NCBI GenBank assembly: GCA_030704615.1
Contig: CM060734.1
Span: forward strand, 28,846,042-28,910,041
Direction of reading: 5' to 3'
From: Takakia lepidozioides
Lineage: Eukaryota; Streptophyta; Takakiopsida; Takakiales; Takakiaceae
DNA: 64,000 nt
The notes beneath the pieces were generated by a model, which worked only from the letters and a program-made list of their open reading frames with translations, did no database searches and had not been told where the DNA came from. Position numbers and translations under genes: made by a program. This document shows, piece after piece, positions 35,801 through 47,079 of this stretch (its first letter is position 1; each line of letters opens with the position of its first letter).

Positions 35801-37139
35801 GAATCCAGAGAATCCAGAGAATCCAGAAGGGGTGGAAATCACATCCAAACAGGATCGCAACAGACTCATTAGAAGGGAGCTTATGGAACTACATGTCAGG
35901 AGAACTTGGAAGCTACCCAATCTCACCACAAAGCTCCATTTCTATCGAGAGAGATTCTTGGTTCTCCGAGATGATAGAACCAATTACCTTTCGGCGCCTT
36001 TACTCCTTCCCTCCTGAGGGCATTGGGGCGGTTCAGAGTGGGCTCCCACAATCTACGGATAGAGACTGGCAGATGGGAAAACCTGCATCGGGAGGACCAC
36101 CTATGCCCAGCTTGCACAGGGCAAATTGAAACTGAAGAACACTTCTTCTTTTATTGCCCTCTATATTACGAGATCCCTGGGAGATTCCACTGTCTATTCC
36201 GCGGAACTCAATCTCTCACTGTCTTCCACTATGAGGATCAGAAATGCTTGGCAGCTTACCTGCACGAGGCCTTCACCCTTAAACAATCCCTCAAGCAGTA
36301 GTTTTTTGTTTGGCTCTGGTTTTGTTTCCTCTCATGTTTTTTCCATTTTATCCAACTCTTTCAGCTTTCCCGGATGTTATAAAGTACCATTTCATTTCAT
36401 TTCATTTCTTCCCTCCCTCCTCTTTCTCTCTTGACAGCTGCACATCTGTGGCCAAGAGTGCTAAGGGCATTTTAGGATATTTCTCGTGTACCCTCTTGGC
36501 TGAGACAGTTGACAGGCTCTGCGAAGATTAGTATCCCGCAGGAACCATTTGCTCAAGGGCATGTCATTGCCAACAAGGATCGGTCACTCTCATATTTCTC
36601 TCTTCCTAGTATGATGTCAAATTTCAGTGCATTAATCTGCCCTCAATTCCAATGGTTGTCGATGTGCAAGTCCATGTCAGACGGGGTAATGAGTACATTC
36701 TCTTTCTCACGTAGAGATTCTGAGCACCAAAAATGCTTAGGGGGCTGGCATGCATGAGTCTCCAGCAGCATTTAGGGTTTCTCTTTGGTTTCAGTGTTAC
36801 TGCTGTCTTTTTACTGTCTCATAGGCCCTTGAGCCTCCAGTGAATGTCCCAGAGTTCTTCCTTTCTTTCTCTCTCCAACACGAACTTAATTTATGCAGTG
36901 CACTGGGGAGCACAGGGAGTGGATTCAATTCTACTCTTGAGAGCCCTCCCTTTTACATATCTCCTGCTCGATCAAGTGTGTGTTCTTCATGTTCTAATTA
37001 CTTCATTCTCATTGTGGACAGGGCGGAGCCCCATTATGGTTGGGCAGATGCAGTGGGTAACTCGGTGCAGCTCTTGGCAATTGAAGCCTTGGAAAGGCCT
37101 CCAGGCATCTATCCAGACATTGATCTGGGAATGAGCTAA
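29391..37139 (+). CDS. ESV1: ESV1-type tryptophan-rich starch-binding protein
   Basis: EARLY STARVATION1 binds starch in the plastid and keeps glucan organised in the granule so that night-time degradation is not premature. Eleven exons join in phase with GT/AG borders: 31306-31385, 31425-31625, 31965-32158, 32567-32606, 32831-32912, 33966-34043, 34188-34313, 34540-34661, 35062-35101, 35566-35640 and 37022-37139 (TAA), about 385 codons. They give DTGIASEKDWGINL, WYRESGEDLGDNGYRCRW, WWEKSDWTGYKEL, GDTWWETWQEVL, KGWSEKGAQKYGRL, WWEKWGEQFDGHGAVLKW, RWSRTWGEEHFGN, KVHKYGKSTSGESWD and finally PHYGWADAVGNS and ERPPGIYP. This matches ESV1 rather than its paralogue LESV, whose C-terminus differs. N-terminal exons are less certain. 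A 29391 start would give a Ser-rich, plastid-transit-like leader. No stop or frameshift is seen in the joined exons. Introns hold LINE fragments. Confidence 0.85.
33058..33783 (+). mobile_element. LINE2 3' end, copy 2, in an ESV1 intron
   Basis: The segment matches 36000-36411 and the reverse of 25313-25800: 'ctcccacaatctacggatag', then EIETEEHFFFYCPLY, and a (TTTCA)n tail at about 33762-33783. It is split by a LINE3 insertion at 33109-33393. Confidence 0.75.
33109..33393 (-). mobile_element. LINE3 3' fragment, copy 2, nested in LINE2, with 15-bp target duplication
   Basis: CAATCTACGGATAGA lies at 33094-33108 and again at 33394-33408, and the uninterrupted LINE2 copy at 36000 has it once. 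The minus-strand translation gives an open C-terminal tail (QQIDACVKGFLEDIWKTRIN, then LYGGKSY and a stop), followed by a 3' UTR that is shared with copy 1 at 27543-27715. Confidence 0.8.
35690..36411 (+). mobile_element. LINE2 3' end, copy 3, in the last ESV1 intron
   Basis: The upstream part encodes IRRELMELHVRRTWKLPNL and FYRERFLVLRDDRTNYLSA. The downstream part encodes the Cys/His segment QIETEEHFFFYCPLY, followed by 'ggatgttataaagtacc' and (TTTCA)n at about 36389-36411. A short CCAGAGAAT repeat lies at 35797-35828. The 5' limit is approximate. Confidence 0.7.
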
Positions 37140-37143
37140 TAAA
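37138..37143 (+). terminator. AATAAA polyadenylation-type hexamer overlapping the ESV1 stop
   Basis: The hexamer begins on the last two bases of the stop codon. It is a candidate near-upstream element. Its position would imply a very short 3' UTR, so it may not be the one used. Confidence 0.35.
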
Positions 37144-38199
37144 AGCCTTTTACTAAATTGATTCTATTGAGTACATCTAATTTAGACATTGAGGATACAC
37201 TTTTTGTCGTAGGGCTCTAAGGGTTGGATTTTGGAAGAGAAGCAGATACTGAGAGATTTGACTGCTATTTTTGGTGCTCCCTTCCAGCATTGCCTGCCGG
37301 GTTGCAATTGCCACATGGCATAGCCTCTGATCTGCTTCCCCGGATGATGATGTTCATGTATGAAATTTAGCACATCTTGTTTTCTTACTGTACATTTGTT
37401 CCCACTATTTCTGCAGCTGTGCAGTGTTGTGTGGAGCGCTTTGTATCCACTTGTGTTATAAATACTGTTCACCATTTCCTTTGACTCAACTTCCTTCTCT
37501 CACAACATCTACTTGCTAGTGAAGGTTGGTGCATTCATTCATATTTTATATCTTCTTCCCTGTCCGCATAAGCATGCACTCTGTGTGTCCCATTGCGTTA
37601 TACTTGTCAGTGAAGGCTTCTAGCCTACAGATTATAGCATATGAGAATAGAAGATGGATAAGCAATTGTCTTTCACCTTTCTAGTTAGAGTGATAAGAAT
37701 GAAAGGACAGACAAGGAGTATATAAGGAGTATATAGGGGTACTCTATAAAGCTCTGGTGGTCAGAAATTCTAAGAAGAACCAATAATAGCTGCAGCTAAT
37801 TCTGAAATGTCAAAATTTGAGGATGTGTAGAGGTGGCAATAAATATCCTGACCCGTCCAAGAAATACACCCCAACAATGAGGAACCACCTTTAGTGTCGC
37901 AGAAACGCAAGTGTATTTCCAGTGATTTTTTTAAAAAATTTAAGGAAAGGGAACAAAGGCCCTTAATTAAAAGATGTCACAAAGGTGGGAAAAATAACCA
38001 CCAAGAAGGCTGTGAAGGCTTACTGAGGGGGAACATCCCCGTGACCCTAGCCAACTTGCTAACAAGAGAGAAGGAGGGAGTGAATAGTGGTGAAGCAGAG
38101 ATTGCAAAAGGGATAAGGGGAGGTGCTATGCGATGGTAGAAACCAGGAGTACTAAGAAGGATCTATGAAAGGGTGTAAGATACTAAGTGGTCCCGAAAA
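37144..38199. other. No gene recognised downstream of ESV1
   Basis: An open frame at 37894-38139 is Lys/Glu-rich with no recognisable domain. I see nothing else. Confidence 0.4.
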
Positions 38200-39160
38200 A
38201 GGTAGGTGTGAAGAGCCAGCAAATTGCATTTAGAATAACAGTCCGAAGGTCATCTGAAGATGGAGAGCGCAGCTCTGAGGCAGTGAGCTGAGAAGGTAAG
38301 GAGCCGGACGAGCTGTAGTGATATTGTCAAGACAGGTGAAGTATTCAGAACTTGAGCTGAGTTCTAAATTTGGGGTCTTGACTTTTCTTATGTCTCTAGT
38401 TGAAATCTGCTTCGTCTCCATCACTAGGGAACCTCCCATTGAGGGGGGGATGGATTGATGCCAGGTAAAGCGCATGTTGGGAAGACTGGAGCCGAGCAAG
38501 TCGCCTTTGCCCCAAGACTTACGGAAATCTTGAAGCAACTTCTCCCCTCGATGCTCCGAAGTTCTGGGAAGAGCTGCACAAACAGTGTCCCACGCTTTCA
38601 GCCCCTCAGTTAACATATCATAATAAATATGAAACAAGATTGATCTGTCCCTGGGGGGTTTTCCCTCATAAACCCAATTACATCTGGCTTTCCAGATTCC
38701 ACAGAGTGTGGGCTCTAAGAGTAGCCCATACTAGGCATGCACTCATTGGCAGACCAGGCAAGAAATACAAAAGCAGGAGAGAAGGAGGGGAAGGAGTTGG
38801 GAATGAAGCCAAGTGAGAGCAGAATGAGAGAACCAGCCTCCATATTATCCTAGATAGATTGCGGAACAGCAGACAATGCTCTATGGAGTCCACTTGTGCA
38901 GGGCAAAGAGTATAGGTAGGGTTATCCTCGTGTGTTCACTGTCTGAATGGAATGATTCTATGTGTGAGCTTCCAAAGGAAGCCTGAAATCTTTGTTGGCC
39001 TATGCTTTCTCCACACATCTTTCCAGATTTTGTCCTAGATTCCTTGGGCGAGTTGGATGTTCCCCCACTTAGTTGACCATTTGCCAAAGAGCGGGGTGGG
39101 TTGGCAAGGGAGTACCCCTTTTTCACCGAGTCACAGCTCGACACAGGGTGTTGTTATCAC
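38200..39160 (-). mobile_element. L1-type LINE fragment, zf-RVT and C-terminus
   Basis: The minus strand reads RFQASFGSSHIESFHSDSEH, then CPAQVDSIEHCLLF and WATLRAHTLWNLES, the reverse-transcriptase zinc-binding tail. The full L1-type element at 44.5-51.8 kb has the equivalent ESLEHCLLFC and ATLWQIWKAQ. Frames are broken several times. Confidence 0.65.
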
Positions 39161-39596
39161 TGGCAAGGAACGGGAATGCGGGAACGTCACCATCATAAGG
39201 AACGACAGTACAGTACGTACTGTCCTGGATGATAGTTAGTTTTAGACGGTTAGAACAGCTTGCGGGTAGATTATGCAGAGTAGCTATGGTGAGGGGATCA
39301 CTTCTTGGGGATGACTTGGAGTACACAGAGGCGAGTATGTAGAGGAGGAGAGAGATGACGGAGTGTAGCTTGATGCTTGCAAGCTGTAGAAATCATCGTA
39401 GTGTAGACTTAGTGATACGAAAGGCGGGGTCTTTTTCTTATCCATCCACTTCCACTCACCTGGGTCAAACTGTAGATCTTCCAAAGGACACATGAGGAAC
39501 CAGGTGAGGGTTTCATGACGGGCCCATTGAGCTTCCATCCCTTGTGGTGGTAAGGGGTTAGTGTGCTGTTTTCATAGACAGAAACTGCCTCTATTG

Positions 39597-39951
39597 AGGC
39601 TTGCGTTAACGCAAGCCTGCCGACCCTGCTCATCATGGCTTGCAATCTCCGTTTACCTTGGGGCAAGGATCAGGCTTGCGTTGATGGAAGCCTGATTTTG
39701 GGTGGAATGGAGCTTGGTGTATCCAGCCGAGTGTGTTATAGGGTCTGTTGTGAGGCTGCGGAGTTCATAGTTGGTGGGTTCAGGGTCCCTCTAGACTGTG
39801 AGGGATGGGTCTATTTTCGGGTCTGCAGCAGGCTTGCGTTAACGCAAGCCTGGTTCATGACAGCCATCAGTTTTGTTGAAGTGACAAGGAAAACAACTTC
39901 TTGGGTGTCTACAAAACATTCATACAGTCATTCTTGCGTCAACGAAAGCCT
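39597..39951. repeat. Palindrome cluster C, core GGCTTGCGTTAACGCAAGCC
   Basis: Perfect 22-bp copies lie at 39597-39618 and 39830-39851, with diverged copies at 39672-39693 and 39930-39951. A fifth copy is at about 40867-40888, inside the cargo gene. The sequence is unrelated to the B palindrome, though the size and setting are the same. Confidence 0.8.
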
Positions 39952-39959
39952 GATCCCGG

Positions 39960-41860
39960 TTCAGGAACATGAGCCTTAAATTGTTACGGCGAAGGTTTTG
40001 TAACTGCTTCATTGACAATTGGGCAAAGACAAATCCGGACACAACTATGTACACAGCGGGAATTCTGGAGGACTGGAGCAAGTCCCATTTGAAATACTGT
40101 GGCTGGTACCTGGACTGCCCCAAACAATCCACACCCTGGGAGGAGAACGTCCTTCGGAACTGGAATGACAATGCCGAAGCTCTTGCTCCACTTACGGATA
40201 GGCAGCTGCAGTTGAAAGATCTCTGGCTTTTGAGAACAAAGGAACCGGTTGTGAATCCGAGCCCGAAAAAGAAGGGTGGAAAGAAGAAGGATAAAAAGAA
40301 AGAGGGCGAACAAAGCCAAGCAGCGGCTGTTGTGGCAGGAGGGGCTCAGAGGGGGTCACATCTCACTCTGTCAGATCGGCCATACGAGGCCCTACCTGGC
40401 AGAGGTGTGGCCACGGGATTTCAACACAAGACTGTGAACGAAAAGCTTCTTGGACATGATGGAATCAAGGAGGAAAGGCGGCACAGTCAAGGAGAAGTCC
40501 CCGACTTGGGAGACATTGTCTTCATTCCTCACTCTGGTAAATTCCCTCTACATTCCACCCTCCTTGTCATTTTGTTTTTGCAGTGTGTTCACAAGTCCTG
40601 TAAGTGGGATTGATTTTTTTTTGTGTGAAGGCTGGGAAAGGTCCATCCTGGGTGAACGGAGAGAAGAAACCCTTTGCATGCGAGCTCATTGTTCTGGACA
40701 TTCCAGATGGGCCTCCAGTCCCAGATCTCCCTCCGAAAGGTGTCACTCCATCCTAGAATGAATGGGACGAGCGCTATTGGCCTTGGGTCTTCAAATTTTG
40801 TGGGAACATGTTTCACGTGTTTGGATTGCTCTATTTTTCTCTTGCGCTGTCAATCTCCTCTTCCATCCTTGCATTGACGCAAGCATGGTTCAATGGTGTC
40901 CTCTGCTCATTCCCTTGGTCTTCCCTCGGTGCTCTCTCCACTGACTCCTGCGTTTTGATTTTGTAGACATGAGCTTTTGACGCGCACTGTCTCGTAAGAG
41001 AACGTCACCCATCGACACCGTCATCCGTGAAGGAGTTTGAGGTCTTGAAAGGGGGAACGCATGTTGACTCGTCTTGCGATCCGGTAGATGATTATTTCAT
41101 CTACAACTACGTGGACGCCTCACTTACTGTGCTGCGGACTTCCGGAGAGCCATGGAGAGGTGCACGGGAGAAGAGTCCTGCCTTCATGCAGACAATCTTG
41201 AGTCTTGCAGCATTGAAGGGTCCCGAGTTGTTGACCTCACTCTTGGAACAGGTTCGTGCCTTCACACTCTCGCAATATTCTGCCTACATTGTTGTTGACA
41301 GAGATTGCAGGTGCGCCTATCTTTGCTCATTTTCTGGATTCTGGATGCAGGGGCATCGTTCCATGTCTGCAAGGCAGCGGGAAGGCATCTGTTTGCCTTT
41401 GAGGGGGATGCCGAGCTGTACAAAGAGGTGATAGCTCCCCTCCATGAGGGCTCAACCTCAGGCACGTAGACAGATGCGGCGGTCGCAGCAGTGCCGTTGG
41501 AACACAAAGACATGGAAATTGACGACTATTTGATTGTGAGTAAGTCGTCTGCTTTTTCTTCTTTACATGGAACTCCTTTATGGCGTCGGAGTTGGGGCAG
41601 CTCATGAATGTTTGCAATGTTTTTTGCAGGAACCCTACAACGCCAAGGTTCCTCCCTTTCTTTGCGAACCCGGACTTCTTCCCAAGTCCACCCCCCATGC
41701 TTGAATTGCCATGTTATGCTGAGGCTGCAGCAAGATCATTTGCTCTCGAAGCATCTCCCCCTCGTCTGGTTTGTGGCATGAAGGGACACACATAGAGGGG
41801 CTATGGTGTTTATTGATAGTTGTGCTTTGGTTTCGAATGCAATGTCCTCTGACAGTGGAT
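39960..41860 (+). pseudogene. Second copy (C) of the ParB/methyltransferase-like cargo gene, broken
   Basis: Segments match the minus-strand gene of element B in order: TTMYTAGILEDWSKSHLKYC (B: PTMYTAGILRD), a Lys-rich tail, SPTWETLSSFLTLV, VLDIPDGPPVPDLPPKG, WDERYWPWVFKFC, PWRGAREKSPAFMQT, RVVDLTLGT, then after an intron CKAAGRHLFAFEGDAELY, and a last exon with YAEAAARSFALEASP. Lesions: TAG at 40754-40756 where B has TGG, a one-base loss near 41195-41205 between FMQT and RVVDL, and a frameshift before SPTWE. The ParB-like part is not seen upstream, so the copy is 5'-truncated or rearranged. Confidence 0.7.
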
Positions 41861-41989
41861 CTCCGGAATCGAAATAACCCATATGTTTTCAGACTTTGTA
41901 TGGATAATGCAATACCGAGTTCTATGATTTCAATCATGCGTGTGCCTCTCCACCTGTTCTTATATTCAAAACTTTCTTCATGTATGTTC

Positions 41990-42473
41990 ATTAATCCATC
42001 CGATAGACGTCAACAATGGAAGCACTCAGCATCCATATGCGAAACATTCATCCAATGCTGTGAGCATTCATTAATCCATCGGTGTGCCGGATTACATCCA
42101 AAAAACATCCAAAATTCATCCCATAATCATCCATCAATCTTACACCATCCACAATACTTTCATCCACCTTTCATTCATTTATCATCCAACTGCCATCCAA
42201 TTTTCATCCAACATTCATCCAGCATCCATCCAGCATTCATCCTCGTTCCATCCACATGCACCCAATGTCTCCTCTACATTGTTGCATAATACTGCCTCGT
42301 TGTATGCAGCCTTTCCCGCGGATACAGGTCCCGCATGGTATTCTCATCCGCGGTTGTAGGCCCTTACGGTGACATTCATCCACATCCATGAGAATCTTTC
42401 CGCTCACAGATTGGCATCTTCTAACTCACGAATCTTTCCGCTCACGTGAGCCGCTCACAGTTTAGCATCCCCC
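41990..42473. mobile_element. Right end of MULE-like element C
   Basis: Many CATTCATCC/CATCCAACTT-type repeats (41990-42250) are followed by CCGCGGTTGTAGG and then GCTCACGTGAGCCGCTCACAG, ending GCATCCC. Reverse-complemented, the end reads GGGATGCTAAACTGTGAGCG, like A (GGGATGTTATTCTGTGA) and B (GGGATGCCTCGGCGTGAG). No left end or target duplication was found, so the element is incomplete or rearranged. Confidence 0.6.
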
Positions 42474-42810
42474 CCTCATTTCTGTGTAATGTGCATCTTG
42501 AGTTTGATAGTATTTTATGCACTAGTCTTTTCTGGCCCACGCAGGAGAATCTGTGATGTGAATTGTCCAATGTCTCTCTCTCTCTCCATATCAATCAACA
42601 AAAGAGCGTCGAGTTCAAAATGCCTCTTAACAGAAACGGAAAGTTGTGAGAGTTTCAATCGCTTATGTGTTAATCTAGACTGTTGGAAATAACAGGAGCG
42701 TACGTCTCTACAAGACTGTTTAAACCACATCAATTTGCTGATGTTTAAAATACACCGTCGAAAACGAGTCAGAGAAACCTTGGGTTTACAAGCACACGAA
42801 CACCTGGCCC
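42474..42810. other. Unassigned spacer
   Basis: A short CT run lies near 42571-42587. No gene. Confidence 0.4.
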
Positions 42811-43240
42811 CGAAATGGAAATGCGGCACCGCATTTCCCTTATTCCCCTGCATATGTCCGCAAGCTTCACCTCTACTGTGCAGGTCGACTGGAAAGGTGG
42901 CGCCGCATTCCGGCTCAGAACAAAACGGTGTCACCTCCATAGAAAATGGCATGCATTTTGGGAATGCGGCACCACATTTCCCTCCGCGCCAATCAAACAT
43001 GTAAATGTGGTGCCGCATTTCCATGTTCAACATGGAAAGCTTGCGCCGCATTTCCGACTGTCCAATATGGAAATGTGGTGCCGAATCTCCATGTCCAATG
43101 TGGACATGCGGTGCCGCATTTGCATGTCCTAAATACAAATGTGGTGCCGCATTTCTGTTTTTGTTTATCCGGAACCTCATTTCTTGCTTGGGGGTGGAAA
43201 TGCGGCACCACATTTCTGTTGTCGTTACCGGAAATGTGTT
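42811..43240. repeat. Palindrome cluster D, core GAAATGCGGCACCGCATTTC
   Basis: About nine copies occur in 430 bp. The best is at 42817-42838, with others near 42891, 42958, 43003, 43036, 43069, 43103, 43135 and 43195. Centres vary (GGCACC, GGTGCC, GGCGCC). The CGGCACCG core resembles that of palindrome B. The owning element is not identified; it lies just right of the element C terminus. Confidence 0.8.
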
Positions 43241-43289
43241 ATCTGCCGTCCACAAATCGGAGGAGGTTTAAAAAAGGAGAATAGATGGG

Positions 43290-43494
43290 CCACATGCCCT
43301 CTTACAGTCATCACCGCCGGCACCAGAAGGGGCATCCATAATGCCAGCATCTCGGACCTTCAAAATAACTTTAATCTCCCCATCACTTCTATCCATAAAT
43401 GCTTCAAAGCCATTCACCTCATGGCACTGCGATCTCTCACTGCTATCATTACCAACAAACGACAACTCGAATCTAATCCTTCTCTTGCCTCCTA
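43290..43494 (+). mobile_element. Possible LINE ORF2 C-terminal fragment
   Basis: The frame reads TAGTRRGIHNASISDLQNNF, then FKAIHLMALRSLTAIITNKR and a stop, like the tail of a LINE ORF2. The 3' flank (43625-43670) recurs in reverse at 22935-22985, supporting a transposon end. Confidence 0.35.
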
Positions 43495-44449
43495 GGCACC
43501 CTGGGCGTCTTTGGGTACCCATGGGGTACCCCATGGGTCTACATGGGTACCATACGGAACCCTTAGTTGTCGGGTACCACCCCTCAGCTGGTCACTTGGT
43601 GTCCCTTGGACACCGGTTATTTTTACATAGGGCCCACCCCTGAAAACGGGCAGTAGCCGCAAGGCGAAGTGGCTCTTAGTTACGCCGGCCTCGGTCGGAG
43701 TCTTCTCTCTTAATTAAGCCCCTTGTACTCCAAGAACACCCCATACTGTACCTAATCCAAAGTAGTAATTAACCTTGAACTACCTCCATTGCAAAAGTGC
43801 ACAATACTAGGATGAAAAGGGTGACTTCATTCATAAAAAATAGGGGACAGAAAAAGACAACGCACACTTTTAGATGCCACTACCTTAGAAAGGGCGTGAA
43901 GCACAAGGGAGCGTAGGGTGAGGATTTGACTACGGGCCACGAGGGGCTTCTCCGACGATCGTACCGGCAAGGCTCGCACGCGCGCATTCAACTCTCATCC
44001 TATGTCTAGTGCAAACCGAGAGATTGGGGTTTTTTTTTTTTTTGGGAGATGTTGTTGCCTCCATTCCTTCTCATTATTATTGAATAGCTAAAATGGGTTC
44101 ATCCCTGTAGCTACAAAATGTGAGAGGTCGCACTTGTCATCGCCAGCACGCACAACATACAAGTACCTCCTCTCTATATGGGTTACATGATACTACCTAG
44201 CAATTTTACGTATTAGATAATGTCAATGTGGAGGAGCATTATCGAGAATAGTCCGAGCTGCAGGCAAGCTGCGGGAGCAGCGAGTCTGCTGCGAGGATTA
44301 TTTGAGATTGCTTCGACGGAGTGACATTATCTTACTTAATATGTCGGTATGGCTATTTGTCATCCAACATTTCATCCAAAACGGGTTTTCATCCGACGTA
44401 TATGGAGACACCTACATATAGAGACAATTATCGCTAATAATATCATACC
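43495..44449. other. Unassigned spacer before the L1-type element
   Basis: It contains a GGGTACCC/ATGGGGTACCCCAT palindromic patch near 43513-43550 and a T run near 44031. No gene. Confidence 0.4.
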
Positions 44450-44691
44450 CAGGCAGCTCCAATCCGGGTTCCCTTGGTTGCTCCTCTCTCTCCCCGGCTG
44501 AGTCAATCGCCAGTTTCGGATCCCACCACGCATGTGAGCCCACCCCAGTATACCGGGGCTCCCTCATCACCTCCCCATGCAGTCGACCCCCAGCAGGATG
44601 CAGCCGACCCTCAGCAGGATCTGATGGAGGATATTTCGGATCTCTAGAGATCGATGAGTAAATCAGAGCTCAATATCCACAATCCACGACA

Positions 44692-46152
44692 GTGTCACAG
44701 ACTTTTCGGAGAAAGGGGTGCTTCTTCATTTCCCAGGTAGAAAAGTTGACAGGGATCATGCAAGGGATTGGGCCATCTGTTACTTGGGGGGGTCTGGCGA
44801 CCTTAATCATCATTTTTGCCACTCCAGAGGCCAAGGATTCTTCTCGGTTCTTTTGGATTCAAAGGAAGCTGCAGATAGGGCACTTTCCTTCAATCCCCAC
44901 CTGGCTTAACATTTTTCCTTGGTCGAGTGCTATGGGCAACAAAAATGGAAAGGTGTGGAGTCCCAGGATCATTGCCTTGCCATATATCCCGGACCAGTAT
45001 CTCTTCAGTTTGCCCGAGATATGGAACTTCTTGGGGGAGTATTTGGAATGTTTGGCGGTGTTCGACCCCCACAACTGTCCGGAAGCCCTTAAAAATAATC
45101 TTGCTTGGAGGGGGGCCTCGATTTCATCAAAGGCACATGAGAATGGGTTTCCTAACATTGTTATAATGATGCCTGATGATGCAATCATCCCTGAATTTAT
45201 TCGTCTCCCCATTGATGACAAAGGCAACTTCTTCTCGGTTAAATTATTTGAGGACACTACCTCTACTGTCTGCTACTACTGTGGACGTACAGGGCACCTC
45301 AAAGATGTTTGCCCAAAGGCCCAAAAGAAGAGAACTAGGTCCCCGCTGGGGGCAGAACGGCAACCTGCCGCCCCCCCTAAAAGGCACTTCTACGATCCGA
45401 AGGGGAAGTCCCCAGTCTTCTCCCAGGACTCGCACCATGCAAAGAGGGCGGCACCGAATGCAGGCGAAGGAGACTTGCCAGATTGGGTTCCTCAAGCCTC
45501 TACTCATGCTCAGCCACTGAATCTCAACAGGCGGTCTGCCTCGCAAGACCCCATGCTTTTGGAGGCCATTGGCAGTGTTTCCTTGGTGTTTCGCAATAGG
45601 GAAGGACTTGACCCACCGACAAGAAACATTAGGCAAGACGATCCGGGCAACTTCCCCCCCACGCCCCCAGCACCCCTCTTTGGTAATGATCCAGCACTGC
45701 CCAAAAGCTCCCTTCATCTCTCCGCATCCTCCTCAATTGCCTACAATCCAGTCATAGCCAGAATTTGCACCAGTCTTCACTCCTTCCCCACTCTGTCCCT
45801 TCCGGGCTCCTCAACCTTGTTTTCTCAGTCCTACCCCAAAGCTACTGGTGTGACTCCATTGATTTTCCGTAGATCCCCAGCTCCTGCCTTCCTTGCCACG
45901 GAGGGCTACGGGGACAGCTTTGAATCCATCTGGATTTCCAATTACGATGTTTCTATTTTCATGGCAAAATCTCCCATTGACTGCAGTCCAATCCCCACTC
46001 TCAGAAACAAGATTAACTCCTTCCTTCATTCAAAGTTTCCTCACTATGTGCTCCCAGCCACTGCTCAGGTTACTTGGGGCACTTACATTGAGGACCATCC
46101 TGCTCTAGGGGTTAACCTTTGGCCTTCTACCCAAATTCTAGCCCTCTTGTAG
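44692..46152 (+). pseudogene. L1-type ORF1 (DUF4283-like plus CCHC zinc knuckle)
   Basis: The early part reads correctly in another frame (FFSVLLDSKEAADRALSFNP at about 44840-44905), so there is a frameshift near 44910. After it, the main frame gives LPYIPDQYLFSLPEIWNFLG and, at residues 194-207 of the 486-codon frame, CYYCGRTGHLKDVC, a standard CX2CX4HX4C knuckle that binds RNA. The tail is Pro/Ser-rich. Confidence 0.75.
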
Positions 46153-47079
46153 GAGTCGGACCTGCTACTTACCCAAAAGTTGCAGAATGGGAGATGGATC
46201 CAGCCTGCCCCATCCTGCCCCATCCTGCCGGGCTCTCATCAGAGCCAGAGAAATTATGCGCAATGGCTTTGCCCTGCTCTAGGCCCTTATGGAATCGGAA
46301 GAGGTGCAAGGGATTGAGGAACTTCAGGATCAGCAAGTACAAGAATACCAGGGACCTGTCCAGGGCATTGTTCGTGCTGATCCGGGAAGCCCCACAGCAT
46401 ATCAGCAGCATCAGGCTCGGCCCCAGCCCCCCTACTCATCACCTGGACCGGATGCGAGTGCAAGGGCTCAGTCGAACTTGTCCCCCCCCCCCCCCCCCCG
46501 ACCACCACACTCCTGCCTTCTCCAACTCTGGCTCCATTGGTCTGCCCCCTGTCGCCCCCCAGTACCCGGTGAGTGGCCTCCCTATTGTCATTCCCTTCAT
46601 TATTTTCTACCCATCTCCGTTATGCCCCAACAAAGGTAACGTGTTGTACCTCAGAACCAGGTCACCCCTGCCATGTGCCTGGAAAATTCTACCCTCAATT
46701 TCCTACTCTCTATCAGATGGAGACTTTTCGATGTATTTTGGTGCAGGGTCAGGACCTCTTCCCCTCGCCACACCGGATCCTCTCAAACTCATTCTTATCT
46801 CAGAATTTTTCATGCAACTTTCGGGTAGACCTAGGGTGGTGCACACTTCGTGGATGCCCTACTCAAAGATTCAACCTCTCCCGGGGGATGATTCTTTCTA
46901 CCATCATAGCCAGAGCACCCTTATCATGGCCATAGAATTGGATAAGCCAGTAGATGCAGCCCCATTCAATCACTTTTGGAAGACAACCCTATTGCCTTCT
47001 GGTAAAAGAACTAAGTTCCATTTCCATTCTGACAGGCCATCATTTGAGTCATTCCCGCTCAGCCTGACATACCCACAAG

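Noticed and set aside
39284-39666. Minus-strand frames with weak similarity to an exon of the B cargo gene (LTWF, EDLQF)
   Set aside because: The orientation is opposite to copy C and the similarity is too short to support a homologous exon or an inversion.
42515-43255. A 246-codon minus-strand open frame with repeated NAAPHFHIGH-like units
   Set aside because: The repeats are just the translation of palindrome cluster D; there is no independent sign of a protein.
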